A stretch of 64,000 nt of DNA, from positions 2,999,312-3,063,311 of the forward strand of contig NZ_CP025025.1 in the NCBI RefSeq assembly GCF_002874535.1, given 5' to 3'. This stretch comes from Mesobacillus jeotgali (lineage in GTDB: Bacteria; Bacillota; Bacilli; Bacillales; Cytobacillaceae). Positions 53,127 to 62,411 of this stretch are shown one piece after another. Below the pieces are notes generated by a model. That model saw nothing but the letters and a program-made list of their open reading frames with translations, was not told where the DNA came from and searched no databases. The first letter of the stretch is position 1. Each line of letters opens with the position of its first letter. The position numbers and the translations under genes are program-made.

Positions 53127-54011
53127 CTAATATCTTTTTTGGAATTTATTACGAATCAAGATGGCAATTGAGTTCATCACGAACAAAACGAGTAACAAAA
53201 TGACGATTGTTGCTGCTGCCAGATTGGCATATTCAGCTACAAGAGCAGAGTCAATTGTCCAATAATAAATTTGCACTGGCAAAATCGTGAACTTATCAAA
53301 AATTCCGTCTGGAATAGGTATCAACAATGCCGGAATACCAATTACAACAAGGGGGGCTGTTTCCCCGATCGCACGTGATAGAGCAAGGATGACACCAGTC
53401 AGGATCCCTGGCAATGCAGCAGGCAAAACAACATTCTTGATTGTCTGCCATTTGGTAGCGCCCATCCCATAAGAAGCCTCTCGCAAAAATTGAGGTACCG
53501 CGCGAATTGCTTCCTGACTTGCTACGACGACAACAGGAAGTACGAGCAATGCCATCGTCAATCCGCCAGCAAGGACAACCGACCCTAAATCAAGTGTCCT
53601 TGCAAATACAGTCAAACCAAGGATTCCGAATACGACAGATGGAACCCCGGCCAGGTTTGAAATGTTCGTTTTAATAAAGGAAGAAATGCGGCCTTTAGTT
53701 GCATATTCTTCGAGATAAATTGCTGTACCGATACCGAGGAGCATTGTTACAGGAGCAACTACAACCATTAGCCATAGGGTTCCGGTAATCGCTCCCCAGA
53801 TTCCGGCTCTTTCAGGGTCAGTCGATAGTCTATTCATCAGGAAATCTACATTGATCCATGGTAATCCATCATTTAAAACACGGTAGATTAATACAACCAA
53901 AACGACCAGGCCGAAAAGTGTGGCAAGCAAGAATAACCCTTTTGCAAGGTTGTTTGCCAGTAACCTGGAACCCATTTTTTTCTGAACTTGAGTCGTATCT
54001 ACATATTTCAT
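53127..54011 (-). CDS. pstA: Phosphate ABC transporter permease PstA
   Basis: A 294-aa permease with about six transmembrane helices and the coupling-helix EAA-type sequence EASYGMGATKWQTIKNVVLPAALPGI. GETAPLVVIG is diagnostic of PstA. It lies between pstC (1 nt) and pstB (17 nt) and starts with GAGG about 9 nt upstream. Confidence 0.96.
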   Translation of the reverse strand: MKYVDTTQVQKKMGSRLLANNLAKGLFLLATLFGLVVLVVLIYRVLNDGLPWINVDFLMNRLSTDPERAGIWGAITGTLWLMVVVAPVTMLLGIGTAIYLEEYATKGRISSFIKTNISNLAGVPSVVFGILGLTVFARTLDLGSVVLAGGLTMALLVLPVVVVASQEAIRAVPQFLREASYGMGATKWQTIKNVVLPAALPGILTGVILALSRAIGETAPLVVIGIPALLIPIPDGIFDKFTILPVQIYYWTIDSALVAEYANLAAATIVILLLVLFVMNSIAILIRNKFQKRY

Positions 54012-54012
54012 C

Positions 54013-54969
54013 TTAATATTCCTCCCTGAACTTGCGAGAGATATACTGAGCGATAAGGTTCATGATCAGCGTGAACACAAACAATGTCATAGCAACAGCA
54101 TAAAGACTATAGTATAAGGTTGTGCCGGCAGCCGCCTCGCCGCCAGTTACTTCAACAATATACGCCGTCATTGTCTGCATCGATTGTGTAACGTCAAAAG
54201 TGAAGTTCTTTGAACTGCCGCTGGCAATCGCAACAATCATCGTTTCTCCAATTGCCCTGGATATTCCAAGCACAAAAGAGGCGATGATTCCTGAAATCGC
54301 TGCCGGGATGACAACCTTCCATGTTACCTCGAGCTTTGTGGCACCGAGAGCCAAGGCACCTTCCCTCATGGCGTTTGGCACAGAACTCATCGCATCTTCC
54401 GATAAAGAAGCAACCATCGGAATGATCATGATTCCCATTACGATACCCGGGCTTAATATATTTGTCGGCTCAAGACCAGGAATAAATGATCTCAATAGCG
54501 GTGTTACAAAAGTAAAAGCAAAGAAACCATAAACGATGGTTGGAATCCCTGCCAAAATTTCAAGGATTGGCTTTAGTAACCTGCGAGTCTTCTCCGAAGC
54601 ATATTCACTCAGGAAGATCGCTGTCATCAGTCCAACCGGAATCGCTACAAGCATCGCAATTACAGTAGAAATGAGAGTACCTGTAAGCAAGGGTAATACA
54701 CCAAATACTGCATTTTCACCAAGAGGCTTCAATTTAGTGCCTGTGAAGAAGTCTATAAAAGGAACAGCCTTAAAAAAGGCAATTGTTTCGGTCAATAATG
54801 TAAGTACAATTCCAATTGTCGTAAAAACTGAGATTGCTGCAATTCCAAATAAAATCTTTGGGATTAATTTTTCAGTTGTATTAGTAAAGCTTTTGGTTCT
54901 TTTCTTTTCCTGTATGATTTCACGAACATTCAACTCTTGGCCGTGATTTCGGACAACGCTTTTTGCCAC
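54013..54969 (-). CDS. pstC: Phosphate ABC transporter permease PstC
   Basis: Six-helix permease pairing with PstA, about 318 aa. The coupling segment EGALALGATKLEVTWKVVIPAAISGI and GETMIVAIASG identify PstC. A GTG at 54969 has AAGGGG 8 nt upstream, so I prefer it; an ATG at 54996 would add nine residues but has a poorer site. Confidence 0.95.
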   Translation of the reverse strand: MAKSVVRNHGQELNVREIIQEKKRTKSFTNTTEKLIPKILFGIAAISVFTTIGIVLTLLTETIAFFKAVPFIDFFTGTKLKPLGENAVFGVLPLLTGTLISTVIAMLVAIPVGLMTAIFLSEYASEKTRRLLKPILEILAGIPTIVYGFFAFTFVTPLLRSFIPGLEPTNILSPGIVMGIMIIPMVASLSEDAMSSVPNAMREGALALGATKLEVTWKVVIPAAISGIIASFVLGISRAIGETMIVAIASGSSKNFTFDVTQSMQTMTAYIVEVTGGEAAAGTTLYYSLYAVAMTLFVFTLIMNLIAQYISRKFREEY

Positions 54970-55116
54970 GCGAATAACCCCTTTCATCCTTCTCATCCAA
55001 GGAAGAACTTTTCCTTATAGTACCCAAGGGAAAATAAAATAAAATAAAATAACATAACATATTCACACGCAAGAAGATGAGAAGGTTGGACCTCTCATCT
55101 CCTCACGTGTCTGGTT

Positions 55117-56070
55117 TTACTTCTTTAGGCTATTCAATGTATCAAGAACAGCTTTTACATCTTCTTCAGCTAAAGGTGCGAAGCCAGTCTCTTTCGCAAC
55201 ATCCTGTGCATTGTTCATTGTGTAAATAGCATAGTCCAATACTTGAGGCTTTTCTTTTGCATTATTCACATTTAGATATGTGAACACCGGACGAGTGAAA
55301 GGAGCATAGTCACCATCTTCTTTGATTGTGTCCAATGACGGCTCTACAGGACCATTGCCGAAGTCCACTTTTACTGCAGAAAGCTTGTCTTGATTGCTTT
55401 CATAATAACCATAACCGAAGAAACCAATTGCATTCTTATCTTTAGAAACAAGGTCCACTAGAGTTGAGTAATCTTGCTGAAGATTAATATCTTCTGGAAG
55501 ATCTTGTTCTTCAAGGATAGTTTCAAACATGAATTCGTATGTTCCGTGGTTTTCATTAGGTCCGTAAGTTTTGATTTCTTCGTTCGGGAAATCAGCGCGG
55601 ACATCAGACCATTTTTTCTTTCCTGCGCTAGCAAGGAAAATATCTTTTACTTCTTGTTCAGTAAGCTCCGTAGCCCAGTCATTATCTTTATTAATGACGA
55701 TTGTAATACCGTCAAGTGCAACCTTCATTTCTTGTACTTCTATTCCAAGTTCCTCTGCTTTTGCTTTTTCCTCATCCTTAATCTGGCGGGAAGCATCATT
55801 GTAGTCAGTTCCGTCTTCAGCAAGGAATTTTTTGAAACCCGCTGATGTTCCGGAGCGACTTACTTCAACAGAAACATTTTCTTGTTCACCCATATAGTTT
55901 TCAGCCATGCGTGCCATGAATGGATATACTGTACCAGAACCGTCAATAACGACGCTGCCTTCCAGTTCTTCTCCATTTCCACCTTCGTTATCTCCGCCAC
56001 CACAAGCCGCAGCGAATACCATGACAGCTGCCAGCATAGAAAATAGGCCCATCTTTTTAAGACTTTTCAT
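55117..56070 (-). CDS. pstS: Phosphate-binding lipoprotein PstS
   Basis: A 317-aa extracytoplasmic phosphate-binding lipoprotein. The signal peptide ends at lipobox FAAAC (Cys23). Binding-site segments are DGSGTVYPF and SRSGTSAGFKKF, and the mature region ends with the usual helical lobe. It delivers phosphate to PstCA. The promoter region carries a four-repeat PhoP box. Gap to pstC is about 147 bp. Confidence 0.96.
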   Translation of the reverse strand: MKSLKKMGLFSMLAAVMVFAAACGGGDNEGGNGEELEGSVVIDGSGTVYPFMARMAENYMGEQENVSVEVSRSGTSAGFKKFLAEDGTDYNDASRQIKDEEKAKAEELGIEVQEMKVALDGITIVINKDNDWATELTEQEVKDIFLASAGKKKWSDVRADFPNEEIKTYGPNENHGTYEFMFETILEEQDLPEDINLQQDYSTLVDLVSKDKNAIGFFGYGYYESNQDKLSAVKVDFGNGPVEPSLDTIKEDGDYAPFTRPVFTYLNVNNAKEKPQVLDYAIYTMNNAQDVAKETGFAPLAEEDVKAVLDTLNSLKK

Positions 56071-56132
56071 TCCTTAATTCCCCCTACGAGATGTGGTTGT
56101 TATGTCCTACAAGACCAAGAATACAGTTCTTC

Positions 56133-56171
56133 TTTTAAGACTGTTTTAACTGAATGTAAAGGTTTTGTAAA
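56133..56171 (-). promoter_or_regulatory. PhoP box, four direct repeats
   Basis: On the minus strand TTTACA, TTTACA, TTAAAA, TTAAAA occur exactly 11 bp apart (starting from 56171 downward), with 5-nt gaps. This is the PhoP-box arrangement of Bacillus (TT-A/T/C-ACA-type repeats with 5-bp spacers). It lies about 60 bp upstream of the pstS start, as in phosphate-starvation promoters. Confidence 0.75.
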
Positions 56172-56253
56172 TTCGTTGATTCTTGTGTATTCTTGTCGAA
56201 AAAAGGTAATACATTAAGTTTGTCCGGTTGGCGTTAGTATACCCATAAAAACA

Positions 56254-56281
56254 GAAAAAACTGCCTCATAAAGACAGTTTC
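56254..56281 (-). terminator. Terminator of pbpA
   Basis: Stem AAACTGCCT / AGACAGTTT (G-U pair) with a 5-base loop and minus-strand Ts, just after the pbpA stop. Confidence 0.75.
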
Positions 56282-56288
56282 ATCAGGT

Positions 56289-58469
56289 TTATTGTTCAAT
56301 ATCTTCAGCAATTTCTTCAAGAAGTTCAGTTCCTTCTTCTTTCTTTTCAATTTCCTGGATCGGCTGTTCAGGATTCATATTTCCCTCAAGGCGTTTCTTT
56401 TTCAGTTCAAAATACGTATCAAGGACTCTCCGCCCGATGTCATTATTTGCATGGTGTCCCTGATTGCCCTCATATGCCCAGGGAACCATGACAGCCATCG
56501 CAATTTCCGGATTTTCATATGGAGCATAAGCCACCAGGCTCAAGTTCATCACTTCAGGAGGCTTATCATAATTCTTTCTTTTCGGGCCATCGTAAAATGC
56601 TTGGGCTGTACCCGTTTTGCCAGCAGGTTTATAATCAGCGGTATAAAATGCGCCATAAGCTGTACCGCCTCTCTCCTGCATAACCCTCCTAAAACCTTCC
56701 TGGACTCTGTCAAACCATTCCGGTTTGCCGTCAACCTTATTCAGTATGACAGGTTCCAATTCATTCAGAACCGGACCAACCTCATTATTCTTCATGACCG
56801 GTTCCCTGACCTCTTTGACAATCCTTGGCTGAAGCCTGTTGCCGCCATTTGCGATTGTTGAAACATATTGTGCCAATTGAAGCGTCGTATACGTATCGTA
56901 CTGTCCAATCGCAAAGTCAAGCAAAAGACCAGGCCTTTTTTCTGTTCCCTTGAATCCGACCATCTCGTTTGGCAAGTCGATGCCTGTCCTTGTACCAAGG
57001 CCAAATTGACTGAAATAGTTTCTCATCGTATCAAAAGCTTGTGGCTCAAGATACAACGGCTGATCATACTTATAATTACCTTTACCAATATTTATTGCAG
57101 TCCTGAACATGTAGACGTTAGATGACACCTTCAGGGCATTGCGATCATCAAGAGTACCTAATCCTGCTTTCCAGGATTTTTTCGGATTCGTGCCTTTTAT
57201 CTTAATCGGTGTATCATAAAACTGAGTACCAGGGCTGATTGCTCCGGTATTGAATCCTGTTAAAATTGTTGCTCCTTTAACAGCAGACCCGACATTATAT
57301 GAAGTTGTAAAGTTCCCGCTTGCAAAATCCTGCATGACCGTTTTTCCTGTTTCTTCATCCTTAACGATCTGCTTTCCGGCTAGCGACAACACTTCTCCTG
57401 TGTTAGGGTCCATTAACACAACAAATGCCCTGTCCAGCAGTCCTGTTCTTGGCTGCTGCTTTGCCTTCGCCAATTCTTCTTCAATTATTTTTTCTACAGC
57501 AAGCTGAAGATCCATGTCGATTGTCAGCACAAGGTCCTTGCCACGCTGTCCATCAGTAATTACCTTTGTGTCCAGGACGTTTCCGCCCTTATCGGTAATG
57601 TTTTTAACTTTTGCTTTCTGGCCGTGAAGGACATCTTCATATTGCTGTTCAATGTAACTTAAGCCGACTCTGTCGTTCCGGCTGTAGCCGCGAGCAAGAT
57701 AATACTCAAGCTTTTCTTTCGGAAGACCCTTTTCGGAATCACTTACTTTTCCTAGAATTGAACGAAGCGTTTTGTCATAAGAATATTTCCGCTCCCAGTC
57801 AGTCGTTGTATCGACACCCGGCAGCATTTCGAGGTTCTCACTGACAATAGCAAATTCCTCCGGTGTTACCTCTTTTTTAACGATTTGAGGCGATAATGCG
57901 TATCCGCTCATCATCTCACGTAAAATAGCGAGTACTTCAAGATCCTCGTCCGTTAATTCATTGAGCTCTTTTTCAGTGATGCGATCCAGCTGGAGATTAT
58001 AAAGGGCTTTATCATCCAGCTTTTTTTCATCATACTGTGACCATTCTTTTTCTGTAATTTTTTCTCTCGCTCGCTCTTCATTTGTTAAAATCCAATAATC
58101 CTTTTTGTCCCGTTCCCTGACTTTCTTTAAATCCTCTTCTGAATCCTTTGATATCAGTTTTGCGAGCCTTTCTGCGATCATAAGCATCTCTTTTGTCTCA
58201 GTGCTCTGGCTCTTTGTATATGTTATAGCCTTACTGGGTGTATTATCGACAATCGTTTTCATGTTCCGGTCGTACATTTTCCCTCTCGGAACAGGATTGT
58301 TCACGGTAACGTCTTCAGTTCGTTCTATTTCCCTTTTAAAATCCTCACCGTAAACAATTTGAACAATGCCAAGTCTTAAAATTAGCATTGAAAACAAAAC
58401 AAAAACCGCAAAAAACAACATATTCAGCCTGAATGGCACATGCGTCTTCTTCTTTTTCTTCTTATTCAA
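56289..58469 (-). CDS. pbpA: Class B penicillin-binding protein (PbpA/PBP2A-like)
   Basis: A 726-aa transpeptidase for peptidoglycan cross-linking during elongation. A short cytoplasmic basic tail and membrane helix (about residues 13-33) precede a dimerisation domain and the transpeptidase. SxxK is SAVK in NVGSAVKGATI, SxN is SSN in KVSSNVYMF, and KTG is KTGTAQ. An acidic C-terminal tail is present. TTG start with AGGTGG 7 nt upstream. Position before the pst genes matches B. subtilis pbpA. Confidence 0.94.
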   Translation of the reverse strand: MNKKKKKKTHVPFRLNMLFFAVFVLFSMLILRLGIVQIVYGEDFKREIERTEDVTVNNPVPRGKMYDRNMKTIVDNTPSKAITYTKSQSTETKEMLMIAERLAKLISKDSEEDLKKVRERDKKDYWILTNEERAREKITEKEWSQYDEKKLDDKALYNLQLDRITEKELNELTDEDLEVLAILREMMSGYALSPQIVKKEVTPEEFAIVSENLEMLPGVDTTTDWERKYSYDKTLRSILGKVSDSEKGLPKEKLEYYLARGYSRNDRVGLSYIEQQYEDVLHGQKAKVKNITDKGGNVLDTKVITDGQRGKDLVLTIDMDLQLAVEKIIEEELAKAKQQPRTGLLDRAFVVLMDPNTGEVLSLAGKQIVKDEETGKTVMQDFASGNFTTSYNVGSAVKGATILTGFNTGAISPGTQFYDTPIKIKGTNPKKSWKAGLGTLDDRNALKVSSNVYMFRTAINIGKGNYKYDQPLYLEPQAFDTMRNYFSQFGLGTRTGIDLPNEMVGFKGTEKRPGLLLDFAIGQYDTYTTLQLAQYVSTIANGGNRLQPRIVKEVREPVMKNNEVGPVLNELEPVILNKVDGKPEWFDRVQEGFRRVMQERGGTAYGAFYTADYKPAGKTGTAQAFYDGPKRKNYDKPPEVMNLSLVAYAPYENPEIAMAVMVPWAYEGNQGHHANNDIGRRVLDTYFELKKKRLEGNMNPEQPIQEIEKKEEGTELLEEIAEDIEQ

Positions 58470-58594
58470 GCCTCTCCCACCTCTTCAGTCTGTATGTCCA
58501 TGATTATGCACTATCTTTTATTTTATCGAAAGTGGCCGTTTTTTTCTATTAATAAACTAGCTCAGAAATATTTTCCAATCGTATTGGATTATAG

Positions 58595-58621
58595 GAAAAA
58601 GACCGGGGATCATCCCGGTCA
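58595..58621 (-). terminator. Terminator of yqgE
   Basis: Stem GACCGGG / CCCGGTC with a 6-base loop; the stop codon overlaps its edge. Minus-strand Ts follow. Confidence 0.75.
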
Positions 58622-59839
58622 TGCTGGGGCTTTCAGATGAATTTTCCTGATAAAAAAGTAAATCAATGTATGTCCGCTCCCAAGGATGACAAGCAGGATG
58701 GGGATTGCCTGTTCTTCATTGAACATATGGGTTGAAACCAGAAATAACACAATCGAAGCAATACGGCCAAGATTCAAAAATAATTCGCGGACTACTATAT
58801 ATTCGATTCTCATTTCAGCAGCTTTCCAGCCACGTCCAATCACATCATAAGTCATTGATGCATACGGAACGAGAAGCAATGGATAAGCGACTGCAATCAG
58901 AGCCGCATATAACAACAGACGGAAATAGCTGACCTGGAAAACAATCAGGAATATCGCTATGAAAAGAATAATTCCGCCCACCAGAATCGCTTTTTTTCGA
59001 TATTTCTTTTTCAGCATTCTTGAAACAAAATAGTAGGCAAGAAAAGAAATCCCTGAATTGATCAGACCATAGGTACCCAATGCCATTTCACTGTCTGTAG
59101 CTATAAATACAAATACCGAAACGATGAAAACAAATACCCCTTCTCTAAGACCTTGAAAAAAATGGGCATTTGTTACCATGCGCCAATTTTTGTCATGCTT
59201 TCTTTCAGCGATAATACGCTGAAACCAGTACTTTCCATGGGCAGGCCTCCGTTTCAGGAAGAAACTTAGCAACACTGCTATTGAAAAAAGACCTAATGAA
59301 AGTCCAAATACTACCGTATAGCCAGTCAGTTTTTCAAGCCGGGAAATAATAAACCCTGCAGCTACAGGACCTATCATTCCACCGACTGAACCAAGGATGC
59401 CCAGAAAGCCATTAAAGAAATCACGCGTTTCCGGTTCAGTGATTTCAAAAGTGAGAACATTGTAGGCAAGCCAATAAAAACCATAGCCTATTCCTAACAA
59501 CACACCTAGTAACAGTAAAAAATTTGAAGCTTTCGTTCCTACAAGCAAAACCGTTACATAAAACAAAGCCAGAAAGATTACACCGATTCGAAGGACAATA
59601 ACCCTGTCGACTTTTTTTGCCCATCTTCCCGCAAGAATGAATGTAAGTGGCTGCGCAATGACAATCGATAAATTATACATTGCCAGATCGGCAAGTTCAC
59701 CAGATTGCTTCCATAAATAAATGTTAACAAAGGTATTCGAAAGGGCAATGCTCAATGAGTACAATCCCCCAATAATCAAAAGGAGCGCTAAATCCTTTGT
59801 CAATTCAATGTCTCCTAATAATTTGTTTACTTTGCTCAT
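58619..59839 (-). CDS. yqgE: MFS transporter (YqgE-like)
   Basis: A 406-aa major facilitator protein with about 12 transmembrane helices and an intracellular loop between helices 6 and 7 (about residues 195-225: KRRPAHGKYWFQRIIAERK). The motif-A-like GRWAKKVDR sits between helices 2 and 3. Substrate unknown. It occupies the position of yqgE between sodA and pbpA. GGGGAG precedes the ATG. Confidence 0.88.
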   Translation of the reverse strand: MSKVNKLLGDIELTKDLALLLIIGGLYSLSIALSNTFVNIYLWKQSGELADLAMYNLSIVIAQPLTFILAGRWAKKVDRVIVLRIGVIFLALFYVTVLLVGTKASNFLLLLGVLLGIGYGFYWLAYNVLTFEITEPETRDFFNGFLGILGSVGGMIGPVAAGFIISRLEKLTGYTVVFGLSLGLFSIAVLLSFFLKRRPAHGKYWFQRIIAERKHDKNWRMVTNAHFFQGLREGVFVFIVSVFVFIATDSEMALGTYGLINSGISFLAYYFVSRMLKKKYRKKAILVGGIILFIAIFLIVFQVSYFRLLLYAALIAVAYPLLLVPYASMTYDVIGRGWKAAEMRIEYIVVRELFLNLGRIASIVLFLVSTHMFNEEQAIPILLVILGSGHTLIYFFIRKIHLKAPA

Positions 59840-59935
59840 GATCGACTCCCCTTTTCTCTAGGGTAGTTTCTAACAAAGTTAAGGGGGTTATTCAGTTTTT
59901 CCCGAGGGTCTTTGAAGGATAAAGGAGTACAAATA

Positions 59936-59970
59936 AAAAAGAGAGACTGCAATCAATTGCAGCCCCTCTT
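59936..59970 (-). terminator. Terminator of sodA
   Basis: Stem CTGCAAT / ATTGCAG extended by GAG/CTC pairs, with a minus-strand T-run, 14 bp after the sodA stop. Confidence 0.8.
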
Positions 59971-59982
59971 GTGATCAGTCAA

Positions 59983-60591
59983 TTATTTTGCAGAAGCGAA
60001 GCGCTTGCTAACTTCTTCCCAGTTAACTACGTTCCAGAATGCACCAATGTATTCTGGTCTTCTGTTTTGATAGTTCAGGTAGTATGCATGCTCCCAAACA
60101 TCAAGTCCAAGAATTGGAGTCTTACCTTCCATTAATGGAGAGTCCTGGTTTGGAGTGCTAGTAACTTCAAGCTCGCCATTGTTAACAACAAGCCAAGCCC
60201 AGCCTGAGCCGAAACGAGTAGTTGCTGCCTTAGAGAACTCTTCTTTGAAGCCTTCGAAGCCGCCAAACTTAGAGTTAATTGCTTCTGCTAGTTCGCCAGT
60301 AGGCTCGCCGCCTCCGTTTGGAGAGATAACTTGCCAGAATAAAGAGTGGTTGGCATGTCCGCCGCCATTGTTGCGAACTGCAGTGCGTGCTGCTTCTGGC
60401 ACTGCATCAAGGTTAGCAACTACTTCTTCAACAGTTTTAGAAAGAAGCTCTTCGTTACCTTCCAAAGCATTGTTAAGGTTAGTTACATAAGTATTGTGGT
60501 GCTTAGTGTGGTGAATATTCATTGTTTCTTTGTCGATATGTGGCTCAAGCGCATCATATGCATAAGGTAATTGTGGTAATTCAAATGCCAT
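59983..60591 (-). CDS. sodA: Manganese superoxide dismutase
   Basis: Cytoplasmic (and spore-coat-associated in B. subtilis) Mn/Fe superoxide dismutase, 202 aa. Starting [20 protein letters not shown]; metal ligands are His in [10 protein letters not shown], His in NHSLFWQ, and the [11 protein letters not shown] Asp/His. WLVVNNGEL is also conserved. AGGAGG lies 9 nt before ATG 60591; an ATG three codons upstream abuts the site. Confidence 0.96.
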   Translation of the reverse strand: MAFELPQLPYAYDALEPHIDKETMNIHHTKHHNTYVTNLNNALEGNEELLSKTVEEVVANLDAVPEAARTAVRNNGGGHANHSLFWQVISPNGGGEPTGELAEAINSKFGGFEGFKEEFSKAATTRFGSGWAWLVVNNGELEVTSTPNQDSPLMEGKTPILGLDVWEHAYYLNYQNRRPEYIGAFWNVVNWEEVSKRFASAK

Positions 60592-60655
60592 TTTTAACAT
60601 CCTCCTATGTATCGTGTTTCACTCCCAGAACAAAATCTTTTACATAATTCTGTTA

Positions 60656-60670
60656 TTAGAATTGTTCTAA
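60656..60670 (-). promoter_or_regulatory. Inverted repeat upstream of sodA
   Basis: TTAGAATTGTTCTAA, a near-perfect 15-bp palindrome, lies about 65 bp upstream of the sodA start. It has the 7-1-7 layout of Fur/PerR-type operators but deviates at several positions. The binding protein, if any, is unknown. Confidence 0.3.
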
Positions 60671-60807
60671 AAGTGCTTCTAGTTTAGATTACCAAAGAAC
60701 GGTAATCGTTTCAAATAAAATGCTTTTATATAACGAGTTTAAAATCCCCTTTTCTTCGACATTATATACATTTTATTTTCAGTGGCACTATTATTAATGA
60801 AAATTGA

Positions 60808-60821
60808 AACAGAATTCTGTT
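60808..60821. promoter_or_regulatory. Palindrome in the sodA-fnr intergenic region
   Basis: AACAGAATTCTGTT is a perfect 14-bp palindrome, about 215 bp from both start codons, nested in a looser GGCAC...GTGCC inverted repeat (60784-60826). The 440-bp gap otherwise contains only the promoter below and AT-rich sequence. Confidence 0.3.
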
Positions 60822-60971
60822 GTGCCAGTCTGTCAAGTCAGTTTATAAATAACAGAAATGAATCCCATTGATAAAGTTTCAGAAAATCGTCAATATTGCT
60901 CAAATGCAGTCCTGTCAACGATATATGTCGCATCTATAAATATAACCATTCCATTTATTACCAAAACACCG

Positions 60972-61000
60972 TTGACACAGTAACAACAATTCTTTTAAAT
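60972..61000 (+). promoter_or_regulatory. Sigma-A promoter of the Fnr-type gene
   Basis: Perfect TTGACA (60972-60977), 17-nt spacer, TTAAAT (60995-61000), about 35 bp upstream of the start codon. Confidence 0.5.
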
Positions 61001-61034
61001 CAATAGTATAGAAAGGCTTAATAAGGAGACGACC

Positions 61035-61730
61035 TTGATGGACAAAAATATATCATTATATAGCTTAATTTTGCAAAACTTCATTGATCGGGAAACCATT
61101 CAAAAAATCAAGCCGGATACAATGCTATTCCAGGAAGATGAAAACGTTCAGAATGTTTATGTTATCCTCAGTGGAAGTGTTTCTGTTGGCCGTGTCCATA
61201 TGAAAGGAAAGGAATTCATCCTAAAAATCTTGAATGGTGAAGAAATGATTATTGAATATGAACTGTTCAAGCATAATCCGCGTTATCACTTTTCAGCTAA
61301 GACTCTTACAGAATGTGAAATTCTCATGATCAAAAGAGAGCAGTTCGAGGAATTCATTATGAACGATAAAACTGCTATGAACGCGATGGTTAACTGGCTC
61401 AGTACCAGATACCTTAAAGCACAGATGAAATGTCAGGACCTTATCATGAACGGGAAGAAAGGCGGTTTGTACTCCATTTTGATCAGGCTGTGTAATAGTT
61501 ATGGCGTGATGACAGATGAAGGCATCCTGATCGATCTGCCCCTCACCCACCAGGAGTTGGCGAATCTAACATACGGAACACGTGAAGTTATCCAAAGAAT
61601 GCTGAAGGAATTACGAGAGAAAGACGTCATCGCTTATGATCAGCTTAAGTTCACGGTAAAGAACCTGGCGTATTTAAAGGAAGAAGTCGATTGCCAGAAT
61701 TGTTCATTTGAAATTTGCGGGCTTAACTAA
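61035..61730 (+). CDS. fnr: Crp/Fnr-family regulator with C-terminal Fe-S cysteines
   Basis: A 231-aa Fnr-type activator. Residues 20-120 form the cyclic-nucleotide-binding-like barrel, then a long dimerisation helix, then a winged helix (LTHQELANLTYGTREVIQRMLKELREKDVI). The C-terminus has Cys220, Cys223 and Cys228 (CQNCSFEIC), the same C-x2-C-x4-C as the [4Fe-4S] site of B. subtilis Fnr, which senses oxygen. It is therefore probably an Fe-S oxygen sensor, but its sites are unknown. The translation site AAGGAGAC precedes the ATG. Divergent from sodA. Confidence 0.8.
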   Translation: MMDKNISLYSLILQNFIDRETIQKIKPDTMLFQEDENVQNVYVILSGSVSVGRVHMKGKEFILKILNGEEMIIEYELFKHNPRYHFSAKTLTECEILMIKREQFEEFIMNDKTAMNAMVNWLSTRYLKAQMKCQDLIMNGKKGGLYSILIRLCNSYGVMTDEGILIDLPLTHQELANLTYGTREVIQRMLKELREKDVIAYDQLKFTVKNLAYLKEEVDCQNCSFEICGLN

Positions 61731-61835
61731 AAAATTGTAAATCATTAAAATATACCCTTATGTTAGGAGTGAACTCAGCATAAGGGTACATTTGTGAATT
61801 CTCTTAAATCTAATCTATATAAATATCTTTAAGGT

Positions 61836-61868
61836 AAAAAATCGTGCTGCATCAGCACGATTTTTTTA
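61836..61868. terminator. Bidirectional terminator between fnr and yqgC
   Basis: Perfect 9-bp stem ATCGTGCTG / CAGCACGAT with a CAT loop, A-rich and T-rich flanks. Confidence 0.85.
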
Positions 61869-62345
61869 TACTAATATGAAGAAATAAACGAGCATGATGG
61901 TCATGATAATTCCTTTTGTCACCACACTGCTGACAAAACCTACTACAGAACCGAAGCCGACCTTAATCGCTTCATTCAAATTCTTCTTATTAACCAGCAG
62001 TTCAGCCAGTGCTGCTCCTAAAAATGGCCCGACCAGGATACCAACGATCGGGATTACAAAAGGCCCGATCAACAAACCGATTGTACTTCCCCACATCCCC
62101 GCCTTGCTACCGCCATATTTTTTGACACCAATGATGTTGGCAATATAATCAGCCCCAAACAGCAGTGCAACGAACAGCCCCTGAACAGACCAAAATAACC
62201 AGTTAAAAGGCTCAAATGAAAAAAACAAGCCGTAAAGTATAAAACCGCCCAACATTAAAAGTACGCCAGGCAAGATTGGCACCACCAAACTTGCATAAGC
62301 TCCAACGAATAACACACCAATGATTATCCAATAAACTGCTTCCAT
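61866..62345 (-). CDS. yqgC: DUF456 family membrane protein (YqgC)
   Basis: A 159-aa protein with about four hydrophobic stretches and glycine-rich helices. It shows VVPILPGVLLMLGGFILYG and GAALAELLVNKKNLNEAIKVGFGSVVGF, both typical of DUF456. Function unknown. It follows the order sodA-yqgC of B. subtilis, though a regulator is inserted between. Confidence 0.85.
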   Translation of the reverse strand: MEAVYWIIIGVLFVGAYASLVVPILPGVLLMLGGFILYGLFFSFEPFNWLFWSVQGLFVALLFGADYIANIIGVKKYGGSKAGMWGSTIGLLIGPFVIPIVGILVGPFLGAALAELLVNKKNLNEAIKVGFGSVVGFVSSVVTKGIIMTIMLVYFFILV

Positions 62346-62372
62346 TCAATCCATCCTTTTTGATTGTAAAAT

Positions 62373-62406
62373 AAAAAAATAAGCAAAGGTTTCCCTTTGC
62401 TTATTT
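62373..62406 (-). terminator. Terminator of the Na/Pi cotransporter gene
   Basis: 12-bp stem AATAAGCAAAGG / CCTTTGCTTATT with a 4-base loop, followed on the minus strand by Ts. Confidence 0.8.
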
Positions 62407-62411
62407 TACCA

